Assembly: GCA_000720845.1 (NCBI GenBank)
Contig: JODU01000002.1
Location: 372,001 to 436,000, forward strand
Source of the DNA: Kitasatospora aureofaciens
Lineage (GTDB): Bacteria > Actinomycetota > Actinomycetes > Streptomycetales > Streptomycetaceae
Length of the DNA stretch: 64,000 nucleotides
Direction of reading: 5' to 3'
Of the stretch, positions 32,146 through 39,241 are shown in pieces. The position numbers and the translations under genes are program-made. Position 1 is the first letter of the stretch, and every line of letters begins with the position of its first letter. The notes beneath the pieces are model-generated. The model was given only the letters and a program-made list of their open reading frames with translations, ran no database searches and had not been told where the DNA came from.

Positions 32146-32151
32146 ACGCTA
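32146..32151 (-). promoter_or_regulatory. -10 hexamer of a leaderless promoter (streptophobe gene)
   Basis: On the minus strand TAGCGT is followed by 6 nt and then the GTG start at 32139. No Shine-Dalgarno sequence lies between. Confidence 0.5.
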
Positions 32152-32276
32152 AGCAGCCCCCGCCGGGCACGCCCGCCGACAGGGCCGTCCGCGCCGACGG
32201 CGGGTGGCGGCGACCTCCCGTGCTGCTCGTGGTCGACCCGGAGCGGGGTCCGGCTGCGCCCCGTACCGGTCGGCGT

Positions 32277-32690
32277 TCAGCCCGCCCGCACGACCAGGGC
32301 GTAGTCGCCGAGGCCCAGCAGGCGGTCGGCCGGCAGTTCGCCACGGGTGGTGAAGAGCGCGAGGAGACGCGCGGTGCGGGTGTCGAACGCGACGTCCAGC
32401 ACCGTGCCCTGCCCGGCGCCCGTGTCGGTGAGGATCCGGCGGCCCAGCAGATCGTGGCCGGGCGGCGCCGGCTCGGGGGCGGTCGCGGCGCTCACCCGGA
32501 GGGCGCCCGGTCCGACCGTGCCCACCGTGTCCCAGGGCAGCGCCGTCTCGCGGCCGAACCGGCCGCCGCGCCAGCGGACATGGCTGACGGACCCGGTGAC
32601 GACGTCGACGGTCAGGGACGTCACGGTGCCCAGGGGCCCGGCCCCGTCCGGCGGCAGCACCGGCAGGCCGCGCACCTCGGTGAACAGCAT
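32277..32690 (-). CDS. PRC-barrel domain protein (second gene of pair)
   Basis: A 137-residue protein with two PRC-barrel-like halves: FTEVRGLPVLPPDGAGPLGTV...ALPWDTVGTVG and LLGRRILTDTGAGQGTVLDVAFDTRTARL. PRC barrels bind partner proteins or RNA (RimM, photosynthetic H subunit) and are common in small stress proteins. Its ATG (32690-32688) overlaps the TGA of the upstream PRC gene in an ATGA arrangement, so the two are translationally coupled and probably form a complex. Cytosolic; no signal peptide. Confidence 0.8.
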   Translation of the reverse strand: MLFTEVRGLPVLPPDGAGPLGTVTSLTVDVVTGSVSHVRWRGGRFGRETALPWDTVGTVGPGALRVSAATAPEPAPPGHDLLGRRILTDTGAGQGTVLDVAFDTRTARLLALFTTRGELPADRLLGLGDYALVVRAG

Positions 32691-33274
32691 CACGGCAGCG
32701 ACCCCTTCCACCGGCCGGGCACCCCGCCGACCAGGGCGGTGAAGCCGGGCAGGTCGTCCGCGACGTGCCGGACCGCGTCCTCGGGAAGCACCAGGGCCCG
32801 GCCGGTGACCGTGAGCGTCTCGCCGCGCGGCACGTACACCCGGCGCCGGTGGCGCGTGTGACCCGGCACGAACCGGCGGCTCGCCGCCACCCGGAAGCCG
32901 ACGACCCGCCCACCGGTGCCGCCCTCCACCACGACGTCCAGCACCGTGCCGATCTCCGCTCCCGCCTCGGTCAGCACCCTCGCCCCCAGCAGACGGGCTC
33001 GCAGGTTCGTCCGGTCCGCCGTCATCGCCGTCGCGGTCACCAGGCCCCGCCGGTCCCGGATCATCACCGCGTCGTGGCCCAGCGCGTACACGGCCGACCA
33101 CGGCAGGCCCTCCTTCAACGGGCCGGACAGCAGACCCCGTCCCGTCAGGGTGAAACCGGTGATCCGGGCCGCGGCGGCGTCGCATACGGTGTCCTTGACC
33201 TGGGCGACGGCATCGCCGCCGAGCGTGACCACCGGCCGGGTGGTGAGGCTTCGTGCGGCCATCAGTTCGTTCAT
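32690..33274 (-). CDS. PRC-barrel domain protein (first gene of pair)
   Basis: A 194-residue protein from ATG 33274. It has an N-terminal PRC-like unit (VVTLGGDAVAQVKDTVCD...PWSAVYALGHDAVMI), a second unit (LLGARVLTEAGAEIGTVLDVVVEG) and a C-terminal tail RRRVYVPRGETLTVTGRALVLP. It is coupled to the next gene by a 1-nt stop/start overlap. It is divergent from the RsbW-like gene, whose SigB-type promoter (33366-33390) lies in the shared 167-bp region. A stress role for the pair is inferred from that position only. Confidence 0.8.
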   Translation of the reverse strand: MNELMAARSLTTRPVVTLGGDAVAQVKDTVCDAAAARITGFTLTGRGLLSGPLKEGLPWSAVYALGHDAVMIRDRRGLVTATAMTADRTNLRARLLGARVLTEAGAEIGTVLDVVVEGGTGGRVVGFRVAASRRFVPGHTRHRRRVYVPRGETLTVTGRALVLPEDAVRHVADDLPGFTALVGGVPGRWKGSLP

Positions 33275-33365
33275 CGCACACCCTTCCCCACCCGCTCGCA
33301 CACCCCTGACCCACCCACGGGTTCCCCGCACGACTGTGACGATTCCCGCACCGGGAGGAGAGGGG

Positions 33366-33390
33366 GACTGCGACGCGCGGCACGGGGTAC
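33366..33390 (+). promoter_or_regulatory. SigB-type promoter of the RsbW-like gene
   Basis: GACT (33366-33369), 15 nt and GGGTAC (33385-33390) match GNNT-N14-16-GGGTAC/T. The ATG of the anti-sigma-like gene is 51 nt downstream. The neighbouring sigma gene has the same kind of promoter at 34881-34905. Confidence 0.6.
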
Positions 33391-33441
33391 GAGGACAGAC
33401 GCAGCAGAGTCCGGCCAGTCCGGCTTCCGAGAGAGATACGT

Positions 33442-33897
33442 ATGACCGAGTACCTGGACGGGGCAGTGATACCGACTGGTTTCGACGTACCCGTCGAACC
33501 GCTGAGGCGGGCGGCGCACTACTCCGGTGAGCCGGGATGCATAGCGCAGGCACGTTCCTTCGCCTCGCTCTTCCTCGACCAGCTGAGGACCGAGTGGTGC
33601 GCCACGATCGGCCCCCGCGCCGACGGCGCGGTGCTCCTGGTGGTCAGCGAGCTGGTCACCAACGCCGACCGGCACAGCAGGGGGCCGTACATCCTGGAGC
33701 TGGAGGGCACCGGCAGCTCGGTGGTGGTGACCGTGTACGACAGCAGCGGCGCCGTGCCCCAGCGCTTCCCCCGGGACCCCGAGCGGGTCGGCCGGCACGG
33801 CCTGGAGATCGTGCACGCCCTGGTCGAGACGGTCGTCGTCGAACGCGTCCCGGTCGGCAAGCGCGTGCGCGCCGTGGTGCCCCTCACCGAGGGGTGA
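33442..33897 (+). CDS. RsbW-like anti-sigma factor / serine kinase (HATPase_c_2)
   Basis: A 151-residue GHKL ATPase of the RsbW/SpoIIAB-like group. N-box SELVTNADRHS (Asn74), G1 VYDSSG (Asp100) and G2 GRHGLEIV (117-124) are present; the lid is short, as in Streptomyces RsbW-like proteins. Such proteins bind and hold SigB-type sigma factors or phosphorylate anti-anti-sigma proteins. Here the sigma factor gene lies tail to tail 40 nt away, so the two may be partners. No anti-anti-sigma (STAS) gene is adjacent. Its promoter looks SigB-dependent, which would give feedback control. Confidence 0.8.
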   Translation: MTEYLDGAVIPTGFDVPVEPLRRAAHYSGEPGCIAQARSFASLFLDQLRTEWCATIGPRADGAVLLVVSELVTNADRHSRGPYILELEGTGSSVVVTVYDSSGAVPQRFPRDPERVGRHGLEIVHALVETVVVERVPVGKRVRAVVPLTEG

Positions 33898-33937
33898 AGG
33901 GCACCGTCGTCACGGCGTCTTCACAGCGGGCCGGGGC

Positions 33938-34825
33938 TCAGGCGCACCCGAGTTCACCCAGCATGCCCTCGCGCAGCCGGGTGATGATCCGCTTGATCAG
34001 CCGGGAGACGTGCATCTGGGAGCAGCCGAGGCGTTCGCCGATCTCCGCCTGGGTCGCCTCCTCCACGAACCGCAGGTGGATGATCTGGCGGTCCCGCTCG
34101 CTCAGCTCGGCCATCAGCGGGGCCAGCGAGTGGAAGTCCTCGATGAGCCGCAGCCCGTCCTCCTCCACTCCGATGAAGTCGGCCAGGACCGACTCGCCGC
34201 TCTCGGGTCCGTCACCGGTCAGGGCGGCGTCCAGCGAGGAGGAGTTGTAGCCGTTGGACGCGATCTGCCCCTCGACCACCTCCTTCTCACTGAGGTTCAT
34301 CAGCGTGGCGAGTTCGGCGACGGTGGGCTCGCGGTCCAGGCGGGAGGAGAGCTCCTCGCGGGCCTTGGCCAGCTCCACGCGCAGCTCCTGGAGCCGCCGC
34401 GGCACGTGCACCGCCCAGGTGGTGTCCCGGAAGAAGCGCTTGATCTCCCCGACGATGTAGGGCAGCGCGAACGACGTGAACTCCACCTCGCGCGACAGCT
34501 CGAAGCGGTCGATCGCCTTGATCAGGCCGATCATGCCGGTCTGGACGATGTCCTCCATGTCGTCCCCGCGGCCGCGGAAGCGGCCCGCCGCGAACCGCAC
34601 GAGCGACATGTTCATCTCGATCAGCGTGTTGCGTGCGTACTGGTACTCGTGCGTGCCCTCTTCGAGTTCCGCCAGGCGCCGGAAGAACTGGCGGGACAAC
34701 TGCCGCGCGTCACGCGGGGCCACGGTGCGCGGGTCCACGGCATCCCGCGGTGATCCCTCACCCGTCCCGCTCCCGGCGGCCTCCTCGACAACCTGCGCTT
34801 GCGGCCGGACCACGGCGGTCTCCAT
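33938..34825 (-). CDS. sigL: SigB/SigF-group RNA polymerase sigma factor (SigL-like)
   Basis: A 295-residue group 3 sigma factor from ATG 34825 (GGGAGAGG upstream; in-frame starts further up would pass through the promoter). Region 1.2/2: NTLIEMNMSLVRFAAGRFRG and DMEDIVQTGMIGLIKAIDRFE. Region 3: VHVPRRLQELRVELAKAREEL. Region 4: ERDRQIIHLRFVEEATQAE then IGERLGCSQMHVSRLIKRII. These are the hallmarks of Streptomyces SigB, F, G, H, I, K, L, M, N paralogues. I assign sigL from its place beside popR/clpP in S. coelicolor, from memory. A promoter of the type it should recognise lies 56 nt upstream, suggesting autoregulation; an RsbW-like gene is next to it. Confidence 0.85.
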   Translation of the reverse strand: METAVVRPQAQVVEEAAGSGTGEGSPRDAVDPRTVAPRDARQLSRQFFRRLAELEEGTHEYQYARNTLIEMNMSLVRFAAGRFRGRGDDMEDIVQTGMIGLIKAIDRFELSREVEFTSFALPYIVGEIKRFFRDTTWAVHVPRRLQELRVELAKAREELSSRLDREPTVAELATLMNLSEKEVVEGQIASNGYNSSSLDAALTGDGPESGESVLADFIGVEEDGLRLIEDFHSLAPLMAELSERDRQIIHLRFVEEATQAEIGERLGCSQMHVSRLIKRIITRLREGMLGELGCA

Positions 34826-34880
34826 TGCCTCTCCCACGAAAGTCACGGTGCGACGTCTCCCTAGGCTTGCCCGCTTGCGG

Positions 34881-34905
34881 GTACCCGGGCCGCGACGGAC
34901 CATGC
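34881..34905 (-). promoter_or_regulatory. SigB-type promoter of the sigma factor gene
   Basis: On the minus strand GCAT (34905-34902), 15 nt and GGGTAC (34886-34881) match the SigB-group consensus. The predicted start of transcription is about 50 nt before ATG 34825. The layout GCAT-N15-GGGTAC is identical to that of the DUF2795 promoter at 522-546. Confidence 0.6.
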
Positions 34906-35069
34906 CACCCGTTTCCACGGGTGGCGCAATACTTGTGCCGCGGCGTCTTCGCGGGGTGGTGTCTCCGCCTTCCAGGCTAGTGCGGCGGGCCGTGCCCGGC
35001 ACCCCCGGAACCCGCCCGGATTTCCCTGAGGGCGGAACGCCGCCCCCTTCCGTGACGCGGCCGGGCCCC

Positions 35070-35075
35070 TAGGCT
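35070..35075 (+). promoter_or_regulatory. -10 hexamer of popR
   Basis: TAGGCT, a near-consensus Streptomyces -10, is followed by 6 nt and GTG 35082. This predicts a leaderless popR mRNA. A poor -35 candidate TTCCGT is 16 nt upstream. Confidence 0.5.
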
Positions 35076-35081
35076 GAGGAG

Positions 35082-35510
35082 GTGACCAGCCACGTGCCGA
35101 ACGAAGCCCGCGTCATCGCGCTGCGCCCACGGGCCGGGCGCCCCGCAGCGCGCCCCGCCGCCTCGCAGGTTCCCCCGGAGCGAAGGCCGCCCACCGTACG
35201 GGAGCCGCTGTGGCGCGACCTGGTCGGCGACGTCCTGCGGCGGGAACGCCTGGAGCAGGAGCGCACGCTGAAGGAGGTCGCGGAGGCCGCCCGGATCTCC
35301 ATGCCCTACCTGTCGGAGGTGGAGCGCGGCCGCAAGGAGGCGTCCTCGGAAGTGCTGGCCGCCGCCGCGGGCGCCCTGGGACTGGGCCTGGGCGACCTGC
35401 TGGCCCGCGCGCAGGGCGAGCTGGTCCGCCTCACCTCGCGGCACACCGGCGCGGGAGCGGGCCGCGGCACGTCCGGCGCGCGGTTCGACGGGATGTGCCT
35501 GGCCGCCTGA
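35082..35510 (+). CDS. popR: PopR, XRE-type activator of clpP3-clpP4
   Basis: A 142-residue protein with one helix-turn-helix (about 45-105): LWRDLVGDVLRRERLEQERT, LKEVAEAARISMPYLSEVER, GRKEASSEVLAAAAGALGLG. The disordered N-terminus is Arg/Pro-rich. The chain ends FDGMCLAA. In S. lividans PopR activates the clpP3clpP4 operon when ClpP1P2 is missing, and its C-terminal Ala-Ala makes it a ClpP1P2 substrate. The ending here, the divergent-facing clpP pair and the palindrome before clpP3 all agree. GTG 35082 suits the leaderless promoter; GTG 35094, with AGGAGG about 11 nt upstream, is the alternative start. Confidence 0.88.
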   Translation: MTSHVPNEARVIALRPRAGRPAARPAASQVPPERRPPTVREPLWRDLVGDVLRRERLEQERTLKEVAEAARISMPYLSEVERGRKEASSEVLAAAAGALGLGLGDLLARAQGELVRLTSRHTGAGAGRGTSGARFDGMCLAA

Positions 35511-35520
35511 GGCCGCGCAC

Positions 35521-35555
35521 GGGCCGGCGCCCCGCACGGTGCGGGGCGCCGGCCC
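35521..35555. terminator. Bidirectional terminator between popR and clpP4
   Basis: A perfect 15-bp GC stem (35521-35535 with 35541-35555) with a 5-nt ACGGT loop lies between the convergent stop codons of popR (35510) and clpP4 (35562). It can terminate both. Confidence 0.85.
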
Positions 35556-35561
35556 GGCCTC

Positions 35562-36164
35562 TCACACCCGCGCCAGGCGCTGGGCGAGCACCTCGTCGGC
35601 CAGCCCGTACGCCACCGCCTCCTGGGCGGTGAACACCTTGTCGCGGTCCATGTCCGCGCGCAGTGTCGCCACGTCGTGGTGGGTGTGGCGGGCCAGCACC
35701 TCCTCGACCTGGGAGCGGATCCGCACCATCTCCTTGGCCTGCAGTGCCAGGTCGGAGACCGTCCCCTGCCGGCCGCCGCTGGCGGGCTGCCCCAGCAGGA
35801 CCCGCGCGTGCTCCAGCACGAACCGCCGCCCGGGGTCGCCGCCCGCCAGCAGCACCGCCGCGGTGGAGGCCGCCTGCCCGACACAGAACGTCGAGATCGG
35901 CGCCTGCACGAAGGACATCGTGTCGTAGATCGCCATCAGCGACGTGAACGAGCCGCCGGGGGAGTTGATGTAGACGGCGATCTCGCTCTCCGGGGCCGAC
36001 GACTCCAGGTGCAGGAGCTGCGCGATCACCACGTTGGCCACACCGTCGTCGATCTCGGTCCCCAGGAAGATGATCCGCTCCGACAGCAGCCGGCTGAACA
36101 CGTCGTAGGACCGCTCGCCCTGCGGGGTCCGCTCGACGACGTTAGGAATCGTGTAGCTCCCCAT
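35562..36164 (-). CDS. clpP4: ClpP4, second ClpP subunit of the PopR operon, catalytic His replaced
   Basis: A 200-residue ClpP-fold protein. The oxyanion loop YINSPGGSFTS is present, the nucleophile is Ser100 in FCVGQAASTAA and the Asp region is RADMDRDKVF. The catalytic His, expected in (M/I)(M/I)HQP, is Gly125 in ARVLLGQPASGG; the codon is plainly GGG. The usual SMG after the nucleophile is STA. Activity alone is therefore doubtful, and it probably works in a mixed ClpP3/ClpP4 complex. The ATG lies 1 nt after the clpP3 stop, so the two are co-translated. The operon is activated by PopR in S. lividans when the housekeeping ClpP1P2 fails. Confidence 0.88.
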   Translation of the reverse strand: MGSYTIPNVVERTPQGERSYDVFSRLLSERIIFLGTEIDDGVANVVIAQLLHLESSAPESEIAVYINSPGGSFTSLMAIYDTMSFVQAPISTFCVGQAASTAAVLLAGGDPGRRFVLEHARVLLGQPASGGRQGTVSDLALQAKEMVRIRSQVEEVLARHTHHDVATLRADMDRDKVFTAQEAVAYGLADEVLAQRLARV

Positions 36165-36165
36165 G

Positions 36166-36813
36166 TCACAGCCCCATCCGTCGCTTGGTGGCGGCCGGGC
36201 GCACGTCCGCGAGGGACTGCACGACCTGGTCCACCATTCCGTACTCCCTGGCCTCCTCGGCCGTGAACCAGCGGTCGCGGTCGCCGTCCCGGGAGATGGT
36301 CTCGACGCTCTGACCGGTGTGCTCGGCGGTGATCCGCTCGATGGCCCGCTTGGTGAACTCCAGGTTGTCCGCCTGGATCTCGATGTCGGCGGTGGTGCCG
36401 CCGATGCCCGCCGACGGCTGGTGCATCATGATCCGCGCGTTCGGCAGCGCGTAGCGCTTGCCCGCCGTGCCGACGCTCAGCAGGAACTGCCCCATGCTGG
36501 CGGCGAACCCCATGGCGAGCGTCGAGACGTCGTTGGGGATCAGCCGCATGGTGTCGTAGATGGCGAGTCCCGCGTGCACGGAGCCGCCGGGGCTGTTGAT
36601 GTACAGGCTGATGTCGGTGCGCGGGTCCTGCGCGGACAGGATCAGCAGCTGGGCGCAGACCCGGTTCGCGGAGACCTCGTCGACCTGGGTGCCCAGGAGC
36701 ACGATCCGCTGGTCGAGCAGCTGCTCGGCGAGCCGGTCGTCGAACCGGGTCGCGGGGGTGTCGCCCTCCTCGGCCCTGGGCGGTCGGGCCGGTGAGGCGA
36801 TGAGTGGAGACAT
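36166..36813 (-). CDS. clpP3: ClpP3, ATP-dependent Clp protease proteolytic subunit
   Basis: A 215-residue ClpP from ATG 36813 with AAGGAG upstream. Catalytic triad intact: Ser106 in AMGFAASMGQF, His131 in ARIMMHQPSAG, Asp176 in SRDGDRDRW. The oxyanion loop YINSPGGSVHAGLAIYD is canonical. A propeptide-like N-terminus of about 25 residues precedes the fold. It should form the barrel protease with ClpP4 and dock with ClpX or ClpC. First gene of the clpP3-clpP4 operon; the PopR palindrome lies 108 nt upstream. Confidence 0.92.
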   Translation of the reverse strand: MSPLIASPARPPRAEEGDTPATRFDDRLAEQLLDQRIVLLGTQVDEVSANRVCAQLLILSAQDPRTDISLYINSPGGSVHAGLAIYDTMRLIPNDVSTLAMGFAASMGQFLLSVGTAGKRYALPNARIMMHQPSAGIGGTTADIEIQADNLEFTKRAIERITAEHTGQSVETISRDGDRDRWFTAEEAREYGMVDQVVQSLADVRPAATKRRMGL

Positions 36814-36920
36814 CGGCGCTCCTTGTCGAGTCGTGGTCAGTGGGGGAGGGGGGTGGGCCGCGGCCGATGGCGCCGCGGTTCCTCCACTCTCGGTCCGCCA
36901 CGGCCCCTGCCGGTGCTTTC

Positions 36921-36950
36921 TCTGCCCGCGGCAGATTCGCCACCGGCAGA
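36921..36950 (-). promoter_or_regulatory. PopR operator upstream of clpP3
   Basis: TCTGCC-CGC-GGCAGA at 36921-36935 is a perfect 6-bp inverted repeat with a 3-nt centre. A further half-site GGCAGA lies at 36945-36950. The published PopR box, as I recall it, is TTCTGCC-N3-GGCAGAA; the core is identical. It is in the 202-bp divergent region between clpP3 and a glyoxalase-fold gene. Confidence 0.8.
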
Positions 36951-37015
36951 GCGATGAGTTCCGCGGACCGCGCCGGTCGACAGTGGTGACCGTGTTCCGC
37001 TCCCTGGAGGTACTC

Positions 37016-37498
37016 ATGAGCACCGACGGATTCACCACCTGCCTGTGGTTCGACGGCGACGCCGAGGAGGCCGCCCACTTCTACGTCTCCGTGTTCAAGA
37101 ACTCCGGCATCGACGCCGTCACGCGCTACCCCGAGGGAGCACCCCAGCCCGCCGGCTCCGTGCTCACCGTCGAGTTCACCGCCAACGGCCAGAAGTTCGT
37201 GGGCCTCAACGGCGGCCCGCAGTTCACGTTCAACGAGGCGATCTCCTTCCAGATCACCTGCGAGAACCAGGACGAGGTCGACCACTACTGGACCAGGCTC
37301 ACCGAGGGCGGCGGCGAGGACGGGCCCTGCGGCTGGCTCAAGGACCGGTTCGGCGTCTCGTGGCAGGTCGTCCCGCGCCGGCTCGAGGAGATGTTCCGCG
37401 ACCCCGACCCCGCCAAGGTGGCGCGCGCCAACAAGGCCATGATGTCGATGCGCAAGCTCGACATCGCCGCACTGGAGCAGGCGTACGCCGGTCAGTGA
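37016..37498 (+). CDS. PhnB-like VOC protein (3-dmu-9_3-mt family)
   Basis: A 160-residue protein from ATG 37016, with CTGGAGG 8 nt upstream. FTTCLWFDGDAEEAAHFYVSVFKNSGI is the standard opening of the PhnB/3-demethylubiquinone-9 3-methyltransferase-annotated VOC family, followed by GQKFVGLNGGPQFTFNEAISFQI and the closing GRFGVSWQ-type segment (DRFGVSWQVVPRRLEEM). Despite the annotation these are not methyltransferases; a bound small molecule is likely but unknown. It shares a divergent intergenic region with clpP3. Confidence 0.85.
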   Translation: MSTDGFTTCLWFDGDAEEAAHFYVSVFKNSGIDAVTRYPEGAPQPAGSVLTVEFTANGQKFVGLNGGPQFTFNEAISFQITCENQDEVDHYWTRLTEGGGEDGPCGWLKDRFGVSWQVVPRRLEEMFRDPDPAKVARANKAMMSMRKLDIAALEQAYAGQ

Positions 37499-37613
37499 CG
37501 CGCCGTCGGCGCGCGGGGCGTGGACGGGATGACTAGCGTGAGGAACCGGACCGTATCCGGTCATCTCGTCCCGCACAGTTCGAAACCATTCGCCCGCACA
37601 GGAGGCGGCAGTC

Positions 37614-38411
37614 ATGGCCGTGCAACCCGAAGGGGCCCCTTGCTGGGCCGACGCGATGTTCAGCGATGTCGAGGGAGCCAAGACCTTCTACGGCGACGTC
37701 CTCGGCTGGACCTTCGGCGAGTCGTCGTCGGAGTTCGGCAACTACACCCAGTGCTACGCGGACGGCAAGGCCGTGGCCGCCGTCGTCCCGCCCCCGCCCG
37801 GTCACGAGGACCAGTCCCAGTGGTGCCTCTACTTCGCCTCCCCGGACGCGGCGGCGACCGCCGGCCGGATCCGCGAGGCCGGCGGGGAACTGCTCCTCGA
37901 GCCGATGCGGGTCGGCGACTACGGCACCATGTGCCTGGCCCGGGACCCGAGCGGCGTCGTCTTCGGCGTCTGGCAGGGCGACGCCCACGAGGGCTTCGAG
38001 GCGACGGCCGTGCCCGGCGCGTACTGCTGGGCGGAGGTCTTCACCCGCGAGCCCGCGAAGTCGGACGCCTTCTTCCCCGCGGTCTTCTCCTACCGGGCCA
38101 AGCAGATGCGGGACGACCAGGTGGACTTCCGCATCTTCGACCTCGGTGACCGCACCGTCCTGGGCCGGATGGCCATGACGGAGGAGTTCCCGCCCGAGGT
38201 CCCGCCCTACATCAACGTCTACTTCGCCGTCGCCGACTGCGACGACGCCGTGGCGCGCGCCACGAAGCTCGGCGGCGTCCTGCGGTTCGGTCCGGTCACG
38301 ACCCCGTTCGGCCGGTTCGCGGCGCTCAGCGACCCGCAGGGCGCGAACTTCTCCGTGATCGACACCACGACCACGGAGGGGGAGATGCCCACGCTCACGG
38401 ACGTCTCCTGA
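37614..38411 (+). CDS. Two-domain VOC (glyoxalase-fold) protein
   Basis: A 265-residue protein with two VOC domains: domain 1 at about 8-122 (CWADAMFSDVEGAKTFYGDVLGW ... ARDPSGVVFGVWQ) and domain 2 at about 135-255 (YCWAEVFTREPAKSDAFFPAVF ... LSDPQGANFSVID). This is the hydroxylase/27-kDa-antigen-like group abundant in Streptomyces. Each half has the Trp-Ala opening in place of a His metal ligand, so binding rather than catalysis is as likely. GGAGGCGG precedes the ATG. Confidence 0.85.
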   Translation: MAVQPEGAPCWADAMFSDVEGAKTFYGDVLGWTFGESSSEFGNYTQCYADGKAVAAVVPPPPGHEDQSQWCLYFASPDAAATAGRIREAGGELLLEPMRVGDYGTMCLARDPSGVVFGVWQGDAHEGFEATAVPGAYCWAEVFTREPAKSDAFFPAVFSYRAKQMRDDQVDFRIFDLGDRTVLGRMAMTEEFPPEVPPYINVYFAVADCDDAVARATKLGGVLRFGPVTTPFGRFAALSDPQGANFSVIDTTTTEGEMPTLTDVS

Positions 38412-38453
38412 CCCTGTCCGGACACCCCGCCGGGCCATGGCATGATCGGACGC

Positions 38454-39143
38454 ATGCGTGAACGAGCAGTGGCCGCGTGCGACGGGGCTTCGAAGGGAAA
38501 CCCGGGTCCGGCCGGCTGGGCCTGGGTGCTGGCCGACGCGTCGGAGAATCCGGTCCGCTGGGAGGCCGGCCCGCTCGGCAGGACCACCAACAACGTCGCC
38601 GAACTCACGGCTCTGGAGCGCCTGCTGGCGTCGACCGACCCGGGCGTACCGCTCGAGGTCCGCATGGACTCGCAGTACGCCATGAAGGCCGTCACCACCT
38701 GGCTGCCCGGCTGGAAGCGCAACGGCTGGAAGACCGCCGCGGGCAAGCCCGTCGCCAACCAGGAGCTGGTCGTGCGCATCGACGAGCTGCTCGACGGCCG
38801 CTCGGTCGAGTTCCGCTACGTGCCCGCCCACCAGGTCGACGGCGACCGGCTCAACGACTTCGCCGACCGGGCCGCCAGCCAGGCGGCCGTGGTCCAGGAA
38901 GCCGCGGGTACCGCCCTCGGTTCGCCGGAGCCGCCGCCCGCGCCGGACGTGCCGGCGGCCCGCAAGGCGCCGCGCCGGGCGCCGGGCGCGGCCCGCAAGG
39001 GCGGCGGTTCCCCGGCGCGCACCATCAAGGCGAAATTCGCCGGGCGCTGCCTGTGCGGCCGCTCCTACGCGGCCGGAGAGTCCATCGCCAAGAACGACCA
39101 GGGCTGGGGCCACCCGGAGTGCCGCACGGTGGCCGCCGGATAA
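38454..39143 (+). CDS. rnhA: RNase HI with extra C-terminal zinc-finger-like module
   Basis: A 229-residue protein. Residues 1-150 are type 1 RNase H with all acidic residues: Asp10 (AACDGASKGNPGPAGWAW), Glu50 (NNVAELTALE), Asp72 (VRMDSQYAMK) and Asp135 (RLNDFADRAA). It should cut the RNA strand of RNA/DNA hybrids. A Pro/Ala/Arg-rich linker (about 155-190) leads to a C-terminal module GRCLCGRSYAAGE...WGHPEC that could bind zinc and nucleic acid. From memory it corresponds to the S. coelicolor RNase HI SCO7284. ATG 38454 is preferred to ATG 38442 because homology starts there and CATGAT ends 7 nt before it. Confidence 0.88.
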   Translation: MRERAVAACDGASKGNPGPAGWAWVLADASENPVRWEAGPLGRTTNNVAELTALERLLASTDPGVPLEVRMDSQYAMKAVTTWLPGWKRNGWKTAAGKPVANQELVVRIDELLDGRSVEFRYVPAHQVDGDRLNDFADRAASQAAVVQEAAGTALGSPEPPPAPDVPAARKAPRRAPGAARKGGGSPARTIKAKFAGRCLCGRSYAAGESIAKNDQGWGHPECRTVAAG

Positions 39144-39241
39144 ACCGCGCCCGCCCCCGGCCGCGCGGCGGCGGACCACGGCCCCTCCCTTGTTACTCTG
39201 CGGTCCCGAATGACCGTTATGAGTGCATACCAGGGGTGTGT

